64,000 nt of DNA from Pseudomonas fluorescens (GTDB taxonomy: Bacteria > Pseudomonadota > Gammaproteobacteria > Pseudomonadales > Pseudomonadaceae), in the NCBI RefSeq assembly GCF_004683905.1, contig NZ_CP038438.1, positions 3,286,001-3,350,000 of the forward strand. The letters are read 5' to 3'. A model generated the notes under the pieces. That model saw only the letters and a list, made by a program, of their open reading frames with translations, was not told the DNA's origin and did no database searches. Below are positions 26,464-34,911 of the stretch, piece by piece. The stretch's first letter is position 1; every line of letters starts with the position of its first letter. Both the position numbers and the translations under genes were made by a program.

Positions 26464-28287
26464 CTACTCGCTATGCAGGTTTGCATAAATCGACTCTGCG
26501 AGCTTTTTACTGATCCCCGGTGCTTTGGCGATCTCTTCGATGCTTGCACGAGACAGCTCCTGCAATCCACCAAAATGTTTCAACAAGTCCCGACGTCGGG
26601 TCGGCCCGACACCTGCAACGCCTTCCAGCGTCGAGGTGCGGCGGGTCTTGCCGCGCCGCGCACGGTGGCCGGTGATTGCGAAGCGGTGCGCCTCGTCACG
26701 AATCTGCTGGATCAGGTGCAACGCCGGGGAATCGCCACGCAGCGTGAACTCATGCGCGGCATCATTGAGATACAAAGTTTCGAAGCCTGCCTTGCGTGTT
26801 GCACCCTTGGCCACACCCAGAAGAATGAGATCCGGCACCGCCAGCTCGTTGAGTACGTCGCGGGCCATCGACAACTGACCTTTGCCGCCGTCCACCAACA
26901 GAATGTCCGGCAGCTTGCCCTCGCCATCCTTCAGTTTGCTGAAGCGCCGGGTCAACGCCTGGTGCATGGCTGCATAATCATCACCCGCCGTGACGCCTTC
27001 AATGTTATAGCGACGATAGTCGGATTTGATCGCGCCTTCGGGGCCGAACACGACACAGGATGCGACGGTGGCCTCACCACTGGAGTGACTGATGTCATAG
27101 CACTCAAGACGCTGCGGCGGCTCATCCAGGTTCAGCACTTCTGCCAGCGCATCGAAGCGCGCAGCCGTGTGTTGACGATTGGCCAGGCGTGCGCCCAGCG
27201 CTTGCTCAGCATTGGTGACCGCCAACTGCTGCCATCGAGCCCGCGTGCCGCGTACCCGGTGGCTGATGCTCAGCTCCCGACCGCGCAGCTCGTGGATGGC
27301 GTCGATCAGAGCCGTGGCGTCTTCGGGAACCACGTTGACGATCAGTTCGCCTGGCAGGTCGCGCTCCGGACTGCTGATGTAGTACTGACCGAGGAACGCC
27401 GCCATGACTTCAGCGACCTCCTCCTCGATACCCACCTGCGGAAAGAAGTTCTTGCTGCCCAACACCCGACCGCCGCGCACACTGATCAAGTGAACGCAAG
27501 CGCCGCCCGGGTTGACGAAAGCTGCGATAACATCGATGTCGCCCGTTCCACCTTCCATGCTTTGCTGATCCTGAACACGGCGCAGCAAGGCAATCTGGTC
27601 ACGCAACTCGGCGGCGCGCTCGAATTCGAGATTGATTGCCGCCTCTTCCATTGCCGTGGACAGCTCATTGGTCAGGGCATGACTGCGCCCCTCGAGAAAC
27701 ATCACCGAATGGCGTACATCCTCGGCGTAGACCTCAGGTTCGACCAGACCGACACAAGGCGCCTTGCAACGCTTGATCTGATATTGAAGACACGGGCGCG
27801 TGCGATTTTTGTAATAGCTGTCTTCGCACTGACGGACGAAAAAGGTCTTTTGCAAGAGGCTGAGACTTTCGCGAATGGCCCCGGCGCTCGGGTACGGGCC
27901 AAAATACTTGCCCTTGGCCTTCTTCGCGCCACGGTGGATGCTCAGACGTGGGAATTGGCCGTCAGACAGAAAGACATAGGGATAGGACTTATCGTCGCGC
28001 AGCAGAATGTTATACGGCGGCCGCCACTCCTTGATCAGCGTCTGCTCAAGCAGCAACGCCTCGGTTTCGTTGGCGGTGATGGTCGTTTCGACCTGCGCGA
28101 TACGCCCGACCAGCGCAGCGGTTTTTGGCGCCAGCCCGGTCTTGCGAAAATAGCTGGCAAGGCGCTTCTTGAGGTTCTTGGCCTTGCCGACATACAGCAG
28201 GCGCGCATCGCTGTCGAACATGCGATAGACGCCGGGGCGCCCACTGACAGTCGCCAGGAAGGCGCCGGAATCGAATACTTCAGTCAT
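26464..28287 (-). CDS. uvrC: Excinuclease ABC subunit C
   Basis: The nuclease of nucleotide excision repair that cuts DNA on both sides of a UvrB-marked lesion. The GIY-YIG domain that makes the 3' cut is at 14-95 ([27 protein letters not shown]); the UVR domain is near 205-240; the RNase H-like domain with [13 protein letters not shown] motif ([13 protein letters not shown]) and [10 protein letters not shown] makes the 5' cut; helix-hairpin-helix motifs close the protein ([20 protein letters not shown]). Length 607 is normal. It starts two bases after gacA, the classic Pseudomonas and enteric arrangement. Confidence 0.97.
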   Translation of the reverse strand: MTEVFDSGAFLATVSGRPGVYRMFDSDARLLYVGKAKNLKKRLASYFRKTGLAPKTAALVGRIAQVETTITANETEALLLEQTLIKEWRPPYNILLRDDKSYPYVFLSDGQFPRLSIHRGAKKAKGKYFGPYPSAGAIRESLSLLQKTFFVRQCEDSYYKNRTRPCLQYQIKRCKAPCVGLVEPEVYAEDVRHSVMFLEGRSHALTNELSTAMEEAAINLEFERAAELRDQIALLRRVQDQQSMEGGTGDIDVIAAFVNPGGACVHLISVRGGRVLGSKNFFPQVGIEEEVAEVMAAFLGQYYISSPERDLPGELIVNVVPEDATALIDAIHELRGRELSISHRVRGTRARWQQLAVTNAEQALGARLANRQHTAARFDALAEVLNLDEPPQRLECYDISHSSGEATVASCVVFGPEGAIKSDYRRYNIEGVTAGDDYAAMHQALTRRFSKLKDGEGKLPDILLVDGGKGQLSMARDVLNELAVPDLILLGVAKGATRKAGFETLYLNDAAHEFTLRGDSPALHLIQQIRDEAHRFAITGHRARRGKTRRTSTLEGVAGVGPTRRRDLLKHFGGLQELSRASIEEIAKAPGISKKLAESIYANLHSE

Positions 28288-28289
28288 GA

Positions 28290-28931
28290 TCAGGCGCTGG
28301 CATCCACCATGCCGTGGCGCACAGCCAGCAACGTCAGCTCGACATCACTGCTGATCGACAGCTTTTCGAAAATCCGGTAGCGATATGTGTTCACCGTTTT
28401 CGGCGACAAGCAGAGTTTGTCGGAAATGATCTGCACCTTCTGGCAGCCGACAATCATCAACGCGATCTGGATTTCCCGCTCGGACAAAGCGTCGAAAGGT
28501 GAATCGTTGGTTGGCTGGAACGATTTGATCGCCAGTTGCTGGGCAATCTGCGGGCTGATGTATCGCTGCCCGGCAAACACCAGACGGATCGCCTGAACCA
28601 TTTCCGGCAAACCAGCGCCCTTGGTCAGGTAGCCGGCGGCACCAGCCTGTAACAGGCGCGTAGGAAATGGATCTTCCTCGCACACGGTCACCGCGACGAC
28701 CTTGATGTCCGGGTGGCTGCGCAACAGCTTGCGCGTGGCCTCGAGGCCGCCAATACCGGGCATCTTTACGTCCATCAGGACCACATCGGGTTTCAACTCA
28801 CGGGCCTTGATCAGGGATTCTTCCCCGGACTCGGCCTGTCCAACCACCTGCAAGCCATCGATATCGGCCAGCATACGTGTAATGCCTGTACGAACGAGAT
28901 CATGGTCGTCGACCACTAGCACCCTAATCAA
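28290..28931 (-). CDS. gacA: Response regulator GacA
   Basis: The regulator of the GacS/GacA system, which in Pseudomonas drives small RNAs that free mRNAs from RsmA, controlling secondary metabolism and biofilm traits. The receiver domain (1-120) has acidic pocket residues Asp8/Asp9 and phosphorylation site Asp54 ([10 protein letters not shown]), with the switch Lys104 in TKGAG. The LuxR-type helix-turn-helix is at 145-205 ([32 protein letters not shown]). The start codon is TTG, with GAGGTG upstream; no ATG or GTG start fits. Followed two bases later by uvrC. Confidence 0.96.
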   Translation of the reverse strand: MIRVLVVDDHDLVRTGITRMLADIDGLQVVGQAESGEESLIKARELKPDVVLMDVKMPGIGGLEATRKLLRSHPDIKVVAVTVCEEDPFPTRLLQAGAAGYLTKGAGLPEMVQAIRLVFAGQRYISPQIAQQLAIKSFQPTNDSPFDALSEREIQIALMIVGCQKVQIISDKLCLSPKTVNTYRYRIFEKLSISSDVELTLLAVRHGMVDASA

Positions 28932-29058
28932 GCAGACACCTCGCGATATGGTCTTATTGGGATGCCGGACACCTTAGCAAAAAGTGCCAGACAGACCTAG
29001 CGGCAAGCATCATTTAAAAAGTTTCAATTCATCATCGAAGGCTTGCCGGCCGTGGGTT

Positions 29059-29502
29059 TCAGAGCACAAGTGTACCGAAATCGAGCTCCATCCTCAGGAA
29101 ACACTCGTCCTCACCGCACACCTTGAAGCCTTTTCTCTTATACAGACTTTGCGCCGGATTATTTTTGAATACTGTCAAACGCAGTGCTGACAGTTTTTCG
29201 CCGCGAGCCAAAGCGACAACCTGATCAATCGCCCAGGATCCTGCACCTTGCCTGCGAGAGACCTCGGCTATTTGCAGCTCGCGGATGTACAAGGCCCGGC
29301 GATCATGACTGAGACTGAAAAATCCCACAGGAACTTCACCAAGAAGGACCAGCCAGTTGTCCCGCCCATCCCAGGCAACGTCGAACGCTTCGTCCTGCCA
29401 CAGCAGCTCGTGGTCAATGTAATAGCGCAGCATGTTCTGGCACGTCAGCTTTCGGGCGAACGCCCGATCTGCCGATTCGGCACGACGCAATGCCCAGGTC
29501 AC
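29059..29502 (-). CDS. GNAT-family acetyltransferase
   Basis: A 147-residue single GNAT domain. The acetyl-CoA pyrophosphate loop is read as EVSRRQGAGSWAIDQVV (Arg/Gln-x-x-Gly-x-Gly/Ala form), preceded by the strand ALYIRELQIAE; the C-terminal SLYKRKGFKVCGEDECFLRM is the usual end of the fold. A GTG start at 29502 is proposed because it overlaps the stop of the upstream nitrilase gene by four bases (GTGA); the longer frame reaching 29538 runs inside that gene. The acceptor substrate is unknown. Confidence 0.8.
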   Translation of the reverse strand: MTWALRRAESADRAFARKLTCQNMLRYYIDHELLWQDEAFDVAWDGRDNWLVLLGEVPVGFFSLSHDRRALYIRELQIAEVSRRQGAGSWAIDQVVALARGEKLSALRLTVFKNNPAQSLYKRKGFKVCGEDECFLRMELDFGTLVL

Positions 29503-30260
29503 AGGTCTACCGCCACGGGTACTACCCGCCCCTGCCATGCGCCGGCATCACGCCGGGCAATAACCAACACTTCACCCGGCCCTCGCGCCGCCACCACCAG
29601 CGTCCCGCTTTCAGACCAGAACGCGCTGCGACCCGCCGATTGCCATCCACCCGTGAGCCCGGCGTGATTGGCCATCAGCACCGCCATTGAGTGGTTTTGG
29701 GCATAGCCCTGCAGCAGCGCGCTATCCACGCCGTAGCCTTTTTCCCCGATCAGCACGCCTGCTGCGTACAGGTCGGCACCAAGATCGGCGGCCGCGGCCG
29801 CGTGACTGGCATGGGAAAAATCAGCGCAGACCGCCAGCGCTATGGTATCGCCGCCTATGCTCAAGGACGAACCACCAGCACCTGGGGCATAGAAAAGCTC
29901 TTCGCCACTGTGCAGATGTTGTTTGCTGTAAACCTCAAGAGAACCATCCCCTCCTAATGTCAGCGCGCCGATCAATACCTTCGAACTGTCCCTATCGCGA
30001 ATCGGCATACCGACGACAGCGGTGAGGCCTAGCTCGCGAGCGCAATCGCGCAAGGGTTGCAGCACAGCATCCTGCGGATCGATTGCCAGGTCTGCGGCCA
30101 TCTGGCCTTCGTAGCCTGTCAGCGACAGCTCCGGGAACACCAGCAGCTCGACGCCCTGCTCCGCCGCCACGGCCATGAAGCGCAAATGACGGGCGATGTT
30201 CGCCGCCAGATCACCGGCAATGGAGAGCGACTGGGCTGCAGCGACCGTGAACATCGACAT
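29499..30260 (-). CDS. Nitrilase-superfamily carbon-nitrogen hydrolase
   Basis: A 253-residue amidase-type enzyme with the nitrilase triad visible: Glu in VFPELSLTGYEG, Lys in VYSKQHLHSGEE and Cys in LAVCADFSHASH. Substrates of this superfamily are amides, carbamoyl compounds or nitriles; nothing here fixes which. AAGGAT lies upstream of the ATG. It is translationally coupled to the GNAT acetyltransferase downstream, so the two may act on the same small amine or amide. Confidence 0.85.
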   Translation of the reverse strand: MSMFTVAAAQSLSIAGDLAANIARHLRFMAVAAEQGVELLVFPELSLTGYEGQMAADLAIDPQDAVLQPLRDCARELGLTAVVGMPIRDRDSSKVLIGALTLGGDGSLEVYSKQHLHSGEELFYAPGAGGSSLSIGGDTIALAVCADFSHASHAAAAADLGADLYAAGVLIGEKGYGVDSALLQGYAQNHSMAVLMANHAGLTGGWQSAGRSAFWSESGTLVVAARGPGEVLVIARRDAGAWQGRVVPVAVDL

Positions 30261-30411
30261 GAATCATCCTTGGTGTTTGTGCAAAGCAACCAGTGTGTCA
30301 CAACGCCTGCAGCACTCAAGCGATAGGTAACCTCCGCAATGGCGATAGCAATTTCTGATTGCTCAGCCGTACGGGCCTCTAGTAAGCTCGGCGCATTCAT
30401 CGGAGACAACC

Positions 30412-30540
30412 ATGTTCAACGCCCTCTCACAGCTTCGTTCCGCCAGCGCCCTGCGCTCGGTTGCGGCTGCCCGGGCGAATGACGCTTGCGCTCCTGTCAG
30501 CTTTTATTTTGGGTATTGGTTTAGCCACTGGCGCGCCTGA
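30412..30540 (+). CDS. Aromatic-rich leader peptide of the DAHP synthase gene
   Basis: A 42-residue ORF starting with ATG behind CGGAGAC. It ends SFYFGYWFSHWRA: within ten codons there are three Phe, two Tyr and two Trp. This is the mark of a leader peptide whose stalling senses charged aromatic tRNAs. A stem GGGTAT (30511-30516) / ATACCC (30540-30545) spans the aromatic codons and the stop, as the pause hairpin of an attenuator would. A very strong intrinsic terminator follows 47 bases after the stop, and the DAHP synthase gene lies beyond it. The regulation is inferred from structure, not shown. Confidence 0.8.
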   Translation: MFNALSQLRSASALRSVAAARANDACAPVSFYFGYWFSHWRA

Positions 30541-30586
30541 TACCCACCGGCGCCCATAAAAACGGGTCGCCTACCAGAGAATTCTC

Positions 30587-30625
30587 AACCCCCGGTCGGC
30601 CTCCCGACCGGGGGTTTTGTTTTTT
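30587..30625 (+). terminator. Attenuator terminator before DAHP synthase gene
   Basis: Stem AACCCCCGGTCGG / CCGACCGGGGGTT, 13 perfect base pairs with a CCTC loop, followed by TTGTTTTTT. It lies between the aromatic leader peptide and the biosynthetic gene, with no complete gene before it, so it must be conditional for the downstream gene to be expressed from the upstream promoter. Confidence 0.9.
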
Positions 30626-30674
30626 CAGGCCCCAAATTTTTCAGCAACACACCAGAACTTTGAGGAATCACGAC

Positions 30675-30827
30675 ATGAACTACGCCACTTATTACCGTTA
30701 CGACACTTTTACCGCCTGGCGATTTAGCAACCTCCGCTCGGGACAGCCTGCCGCCTCCGATCGGTCACCCACAGGTGGCAAGCACACACACGCAGCCAAT
30801 CCGGCCAATTGTCGAACACCCCAGTAG
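30675..30827 (+). CDS. Second small ORF, Tyr-rich, before DAHP synthase gene
   Basis: A 50-residue ORF with GAGGAATCACGAC before its ATG. It begins MNYATYYRYDTFTAWRFSNL: four Tyr, two Phe and one Trp in the first 17 codons, then a polar Pro/Ser/Thr-rich tail. It lies downstream of the attenuator and stops 47 bases before the DAHP synthase start. It could be a second leader that senses tyrosine by translational coupling or Rho-dependent control, or a small protein in its own right. The high aromatic content so close to the first leader makes chance unlikely. Confidence 0.6.
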   Translation: MNYATYYRYDTFTAWRFSNLRSGQPAASDRSPTGGKHTHAANPANCRTPQ

Positions 30828-30874
30828 GGCCGAGTGAGCGGGAAACACCCGCCGCCAGCCCAGGAATCCCGAAT

Positions 30875-31939
30875 ATGAACTCGTCTGTTTCTGCTCTGCC
30901 ACTGACCACCCTTGATTCTGCCAACGAAGCACTGACCCTGCGTCTGCCCAGCGCATTGCAGCTCAAACAGCAATTGCCCCTGAGCAATGCCCTCGCCCAG
31001 CAAGTCGCAGCCCACCGCCAGGCTGTCCGCGCGATCCTCAATGGCGAAGACCATCGCCTGCTGGTCGTCGTCGGCCCTTGCTCGATTCATGACGCGCGCT
31101 CCGCACTCGAATACGCCGAAAAACTTTCCCGCCTGGCCCATGAAGTCAGAGACGAGATGCTGCTGGTGATGCGCGCCTACATCGAAAAACCCCGCACCAC
31201 CGTCGGCTGGAAAGGTCTGGCTTACGACCCGCACCTGGATGGCAGCGACGACATGGCTGGCGGCCTGACCCTGTCGCGTGAATTGATGCTTGAGATGATC
31301 CGCCTGGGGCTGCCCATCGCTACCGAGTTGCTGCAACCAATGGCGACCGGCTACTTCGACGACCTGCTCAGTTGGGTTGCTATCGGTGCACGCACCACCG
31401 AATCGCAGATTCACCGGGAAATGGCCAGCGGCCTGAACATGCCCGTAGGTTTCAAGAACGGCACCGACGGTGGCGTAGGTGTAGCCGTCGACGCCATGCG
31501 CTCAGCAGCACATCCGCACCGACACTTCGGCGTCGACAGCCAAGGACACCCGGCGATCATCCAGACCCCGGGCAACCCCGACACTCATATAGTGCTGCGC
31601 GGCGGTCATCACGGTCCTAACTACGATCGCGAAAGCGTCGCCCGGGTACATGCCGACCTGAGCCGACTGAAAATTCCGAGCCGGATCATGGTCGACTGCA
31701 GCCACGCCAACAGCGGCAAGGACCCATTGCGCCAGCCCGACGTGTTCAACGAGGTGCTCGAACAACGCCTGCAAGGTGATCGCGCCTTGATCGGCATGAT
31801 GATTGAGTCCCATCTGTTCGAGGGCTGCCAGCCTTTGAGCCCTGCACTGCGTTATGGCGTATCGATCACCGATGGTTGCCTGGGGTTCAGCGCGACGGAG
31901 CAGTTGCTGTCGAATGCCGCCAAGCGACTTCGAGCCTGA
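30875..31939 (+). CDS. 3-deoxy-7-phosphoheptulonate (DAHP) synthase, class I
   Basis: Condenses phosphoenolpyruvate with erythrose-4-phosphate, the first step of the shikimate pathway to Phe, Tyr and Trp. The 354-residue protein is of the AroF/AroG/AroH type: VVVGPCSIHDARSALEYAEK with the metal-binding Cys, MRAYIEKPRTTVGWKGLAYD, VGFKNGTDGGV, and IMVDCSHANSGKD. The start with AGGAA upstream was taken; a longer frame from 30809 lacks such a site. Which amino acid inhibits the enzyme cannot be read safely; the upstream leaders contain Phe, Tyr and Trp codons, so control by more than one of them is plausible. Confidence 0.93.
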   Translation: MNSSVSALPLTTLDSANEALTLRLPSALQLKQQLPLSNALAQQVAAHRQAVRAILNGEDHRLLVVVGPCSIHDARSALEYAEKLSRLAHEVRDEMLLVMRAYIEKPRTTVGWKGLAYDPHLDGSDDMAGGLTLSRELMLEMIRLGLPIATELLQPMATGYFDDLLSWVAIGARTTESQIHREMASGLNMPVGFKNGTDGGVGVAVDAMRSAAHPHRHFGVDSQGHPAIIQTPGNPDTHIVLRGGHHGPNYDRESVARVHADLSRLKIPSRIMVDCSHANSGKDPLRQPDVFNEVLEQRLQGDRALIGMMIESHLFEGCQPLSPALRYGVSITDGCLGFSATEQLLSNAAKRLRA

Positions 31940-31949
31940 TGATCCGAGC

Positions 31950-31984
31950 AGCCTTTGCGGGCTTATCAAAATCCCGCAAAGGCT
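31950..31984. terminator. Strong hairpin between convergent genes
   Basis: Perfect 12-bp stem AGCCTTTGCGGG / CCCGCAAAGGCT with an 11-base loop, 11 bases after the DAHP synthase stop and 28 before the stop of the opposite gene. No T-run follows on either side, so it may be a Rho-independent terminator of weak type or an mRNA-stabilising stem. Confidence 0.55.
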
Positions 31985-32012
31985 GAGTCATCGCTCAGAC
32001 TTCACCACCGGG

Positions 32013-33191
32013 TTATGCCCGCACCCGGATGCGTGTTATCTCGGAAGCCTGGCTGACATCATCCAGCCGCTCCACTGAATACGACACCTGCACCACAGTT
32101 TCCCGATGCTCTCGCCAGAAACGATAAGGCACGATGAATACCAAGGGCTGGCCTGCAGTTTCCCGGGTGATGTCCCGATCATCGCGGTGACTGAAATACT
32201 CACCATCGCATTTCAAGTAAACCAGCTCCCCCTCCTCGGCCTGGGCATTGCCGATCACCACGGTAATGCCATCCTCGGCATCTACTGCCTCCAGTTCGCC
32301 ATCTTGCGCTTCCAGTACCTGCGGAGCTGCGAGCTCGCCTCGCATCAATGGCGCGATCAGAATTCGCGAGGTTGCAGAGTTCCTCACCTGCGCCGACCTT
32401 GATTCCACCCGGTAGCTGACGCTCACCTCCTGCATACGATGAGGGGCGATGCGATCTGCGGGTATCCAGAAAGACAGCGCTTCGCCGACAGCAAACGGCT
32501 CCACGAGCAACACATCACTGATCACCGGCAGTCCTTCGACACCTTGCCACGACAGGATGACCCGGTCCCCGACAGCCATGCGGGCGTAAGGTCGCACGAC
32601 AACGCTAGTGCCCTGCGGAACACGGGCCGGATCGAGCGTCCCGCCCACCGTTTCTTCAAGGATCGGAGCCAGCAAATCGGGTTCCGGATCACCCACATTC
32701 AGCTGCAAATGCCTGGATGACACGGGCTTCTGCAGCGCAACGCTGTACAGCGTCCAGTAAACCTCCAGCGAGCCGCGCTCCAGCGCTGCGATGTGCAAAC
32801 CCTTTATGACAAAGACGAGTTCCTGACCCACCTGACTTTCACTGACCGCACGAGTGGTTTCGTGAATATAGGGCAATCCTTCGTCATCCAGCCCTTGCCA
32901 GCTCAGCACAAGTTTGTCGCCGCACAACATGTTCGGGTAAGGCGCCACCCTGACGAATGCATGGTCCAGTGAAGGATCAAGCATTCCACCCTCCATAACC
33001 TCAAGCATCGGTGCAGGCAGCCACGAGTCTGGAGAGTCTGCCGCCGCAGACGCGTGTCGATAGCAGAATTCGAAGTGGTCGCCGTCCACCTTCAAACTCA
33101 GAAGACGGTGTTCACCGGATTCATCCGCTACAGGGGACATATTTGACGCTGGTACCACAGAAGAATCGCCGGTGGCTTCGTATATAGACAT
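32013..33191 (-). CDS. Three-repeat hypothetical protein
   Basis: A 392-residue protein of unknown function. After a 57-residue N-terminal part it is built of three copies of a module of about 115 residues (roughly 58-167, 174-281 and 288-392). Each copy opens with (L)APxxLEExxGGxLDP, has a mid segment GDxVILSWQG, and closes with a VSYxVE-type strand. The pattern of alternating hydrophobic residues suggests immunoglobulin-like beta-sandwich domains. There is no signal peptide, so it may be cytoplasmic or leave by another secretion route. GGAG lies 7 bases before the chosen ATG. Confidence 0.75.
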   Translation of the reverse strand: MSIYEATGDSSVVPASNMSPVADESGEHRLLSLKVDGDHFEFCYRHASAAADSPDSWLPAPMLEVMEGGMLDPSLDHAFVRVAPYPNMLCGDKLVLSWQGLDDEGLPYIHETTRAVSESQVGQELVFVIKGLHIAALERGSLEVYWTLYSVALQKPVSSRHLQLNVGDPEPDLLAPILEETVGGTLDPARVPQGTSVVVRPYARMAVGDRVILSWQGVEGLPVISDVLLVEPFAVGEALSFWIPADRIAPHRMQEVSVSYRVESRSAQVRNSATSRILIAPLMRGELAAPQVLEAQDGELEAVDAEDGITVVIGNAQAEEGELVYLKCDGEYFSHRDDRDITRETAGQPLVFIVPYRFWREHRETVVQVSYSVERLDDVSQASEITRIRVRA

Positions 33192-33528
33192 TCGTAGCTC
33201 CATTCCTTGGATAAAACGCCGCCGTGAAGGCCGCGTCGAACGAAATCCATTGAACACCATCCAGCGACCGGCGGAAGTCAGGACAACGCCTTCCGTCGGC
33301 AGGGTAAATACACCGCATGACGTAGGCTTACGAAGCAGAATCCAGCGATACCGGGCAAAAGATTGCCAAATGTTCCGACTACCCTCTCAAGCAGAAGCGA
33401 AAATTCGTACCGCTTTTAGTCCAATTTCCTTTTAGTACAGAGGATTTTTCAGACATCGCCGACCCGCAGGCCTGTTTTACAGTGGCACGCACCAACCACT
33501 GACAAGCATCTGCAAAAGAGGCAGGAAC

Positions 33529-34398
33529 ATGCAACGGAATGCGACAACCCGCTACCCCATCCTTTTGGTCCATGGCCTGTTCGGGTTTGACCGTATCGGC
33601 CATTTCGAGCTTTTTCATGATGTCAAGCAAGCGCTGAGGGAGGCAGGCGGGCAAGTGTTTGTGCCGCAGCTGTCCGCAACCCATGACAACGAAGTTCGCG
33701 GCCAGCAATTGATGTTCCAGATCGAGCGCGTTCTGCGAGGCACCGGCGCCGGTAAAGTCAACCTGATCGGACATAGCCAGGGCGCGCTGGCATGCCGTTA
33801 TGCCGCTGCGCTCGCGCCGGAGAAAGTCGCCTCGGTGACATCGGTCAGCGGCCCCAATCACGGCTCGGAACTGGCTGACGCCTTACGCCTGGCGCTGGTT
33901 CCGGGAGGCCTGCCGGAGCAGGTGGCGGAGCACGCTGCGACACAGTTTGCGCGATTCCTCTCGCTGCTCAGCGGTCAACCGGGTCTGCCGCAGGCCGCCG
34001 TAGCTGCACTCAATGCCCTGACGACTGCGGACGTCGGGCAATTCAACAAAAAATACCCTCAAGGCCTGCCTTCGACGTGGGGCGGCCAGGGGGCGGAACG
34101 GGTCAATGACGTCCACTACTACTCCTGGAGCGGCACGCTGCAGGACAATTTGTTGCAGGCTCTGGATCCAGTGCATTCCGTCTGCCACGCATTATCCAGC
34201 CATTTCGTCACGGAGGCCGGACAGAACGATGGTTTCGTGGGCCGTTACAGTTCTCACCTGGGCCGGGTCATCCGCTCCGACTATCCCCTCAATCACCTTG
34301 GCAGCTTGCGCCATCCGGGCGGGTCGCGAATACCCGGCGCGGATCCCGTCGACCTCTATGTCGAACACGCGATGCGCCTGAAAGCCGCGCAACTGTAG
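33529..34398 (+). CDS. Triacylglycerol lipase, family I type
   Basis: A 289-residue alpha/beta hydrolase close to Pseudomonas lipases: YPILLVHGLFGFDRIGHFEL oxyanion region, nucleophile Ser83 in GHSQG, Asp234 in QNDGFVG and His243 in SSHLG. YYSWSG and NKKYPQGLPS also match LipA. Unlike secreted P. aeruginosa LipA it has no signal peptide, and the two cysteines of its disulfide are replaced (STWGG and GRYSS). No foldase gene (lif) is beside it. It thus resembles the P. fragi-type lipases, and may act in the cytoplasm or leave without Sec. Confidence 0.88.
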   Translation: MQRNATTRYPILLVHGLFGFDRIGHFELFHDVKQALREAGGQVFVPQLSATHDNEVRGQQLMFQIERVLRGTGAGKVNLIGHSQGALACRYAAALAPEKVASVTSVSGPNHGSELADALRLALVPGGLPEQVAEHAATQFARFLSLLSGQPGLPQAAVAALNALTTADVGQFNKKYPQGLPSTWGGQGAERVNDVHYYSWSGTLQDNLLQALDPVHSVCHALSSHFVTEAGQNDGFVGRYSSHLGRVIRSDYPLNHLGSLRHPGGSRIPGADPVDLYVEHAMRLKAAQL

Positions 34399-34494
34399 AT
34401 GTACGTCAATGTACCGAGTGGAACTTTGCAGAGAAATCGCTTACTGAATCCGGTAGGCTCCACACTTTACTGAAATAGATTGGAGAATTTCCCC

Positions 34495-34776
34495 ATGGCT
34501 AAAGCCACTGCCCGCCACATCCTGGTTTCCAGCGAAGACAAGTGCAACGAACTCAAGGCCCAGATCGAAGCCGGTGCTGATTTCGCCGAGGTCGCCAAGG
34601 CCAACTCCAGCTGCCCGTCCAGCCGTCAGGGCGGCGATCTGGGTTCATTCGGTCCTGGCCAGATGGTCAAGGAATTCGACACCGTAGTCTTCAGCGCGCC
34701 AATCAACGTCGTGCAAGGCCCGGTGAAGACCCAGTTCGGTTATCACCTGCTCGAAGTCACCAGCCGTCAGGACTGA
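34495..34776 (+). CDS. ppiC: Parvulin-type peptidyl-prolyl isomerase
   Basis: A 93-residue cytoplasmic parvulin that speeds cis-trans isomerisation at proline, close in size and sequence to E. coli PpiC. Motifs: ARHILVSS (active-site His), SSCPSSRQGGDLGSFGPGQM, and TQFGYHLLEV (second His). GGAG lies 10 bases before the ATG. A hairpin terminator follows. A second, similar gene occurs at about 50.7 kb in this window. Confidence 0.93.
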   Translation: MAKATARHILVSSEDKCNELKAQIEAGADFAEVAKANSSCPSSRQGGDLGSFGPGQMVKEFDTVVFSAPINVVQGPVKTQFGYHLLEVTSRQD

Positions 34777-34796
34777 TCCGTCGCCTGATTGCTGTC

Positions 34797-34832
34797 CCAA
34801 CGGCCCGCCTTTTGGTGGGCCGTTGTGTTTTG
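34797..34832 (+). terminator. Rho-independent terminator after ppiC
   Basis: Stem AACGGCCCGCC / GGTGGGCCGTT (one G-T pair) with a TTTT loop, followed by GTGTTTTGG. Confidence 0.8.
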
Positions 34833-34911
34833 GTTACAGGATACGGCTGGCGACTGACGCGCCGCTCGCGTACAAATTGCGCTTATCGATCACCCGGCTT
34901 TAAGGCTGACA

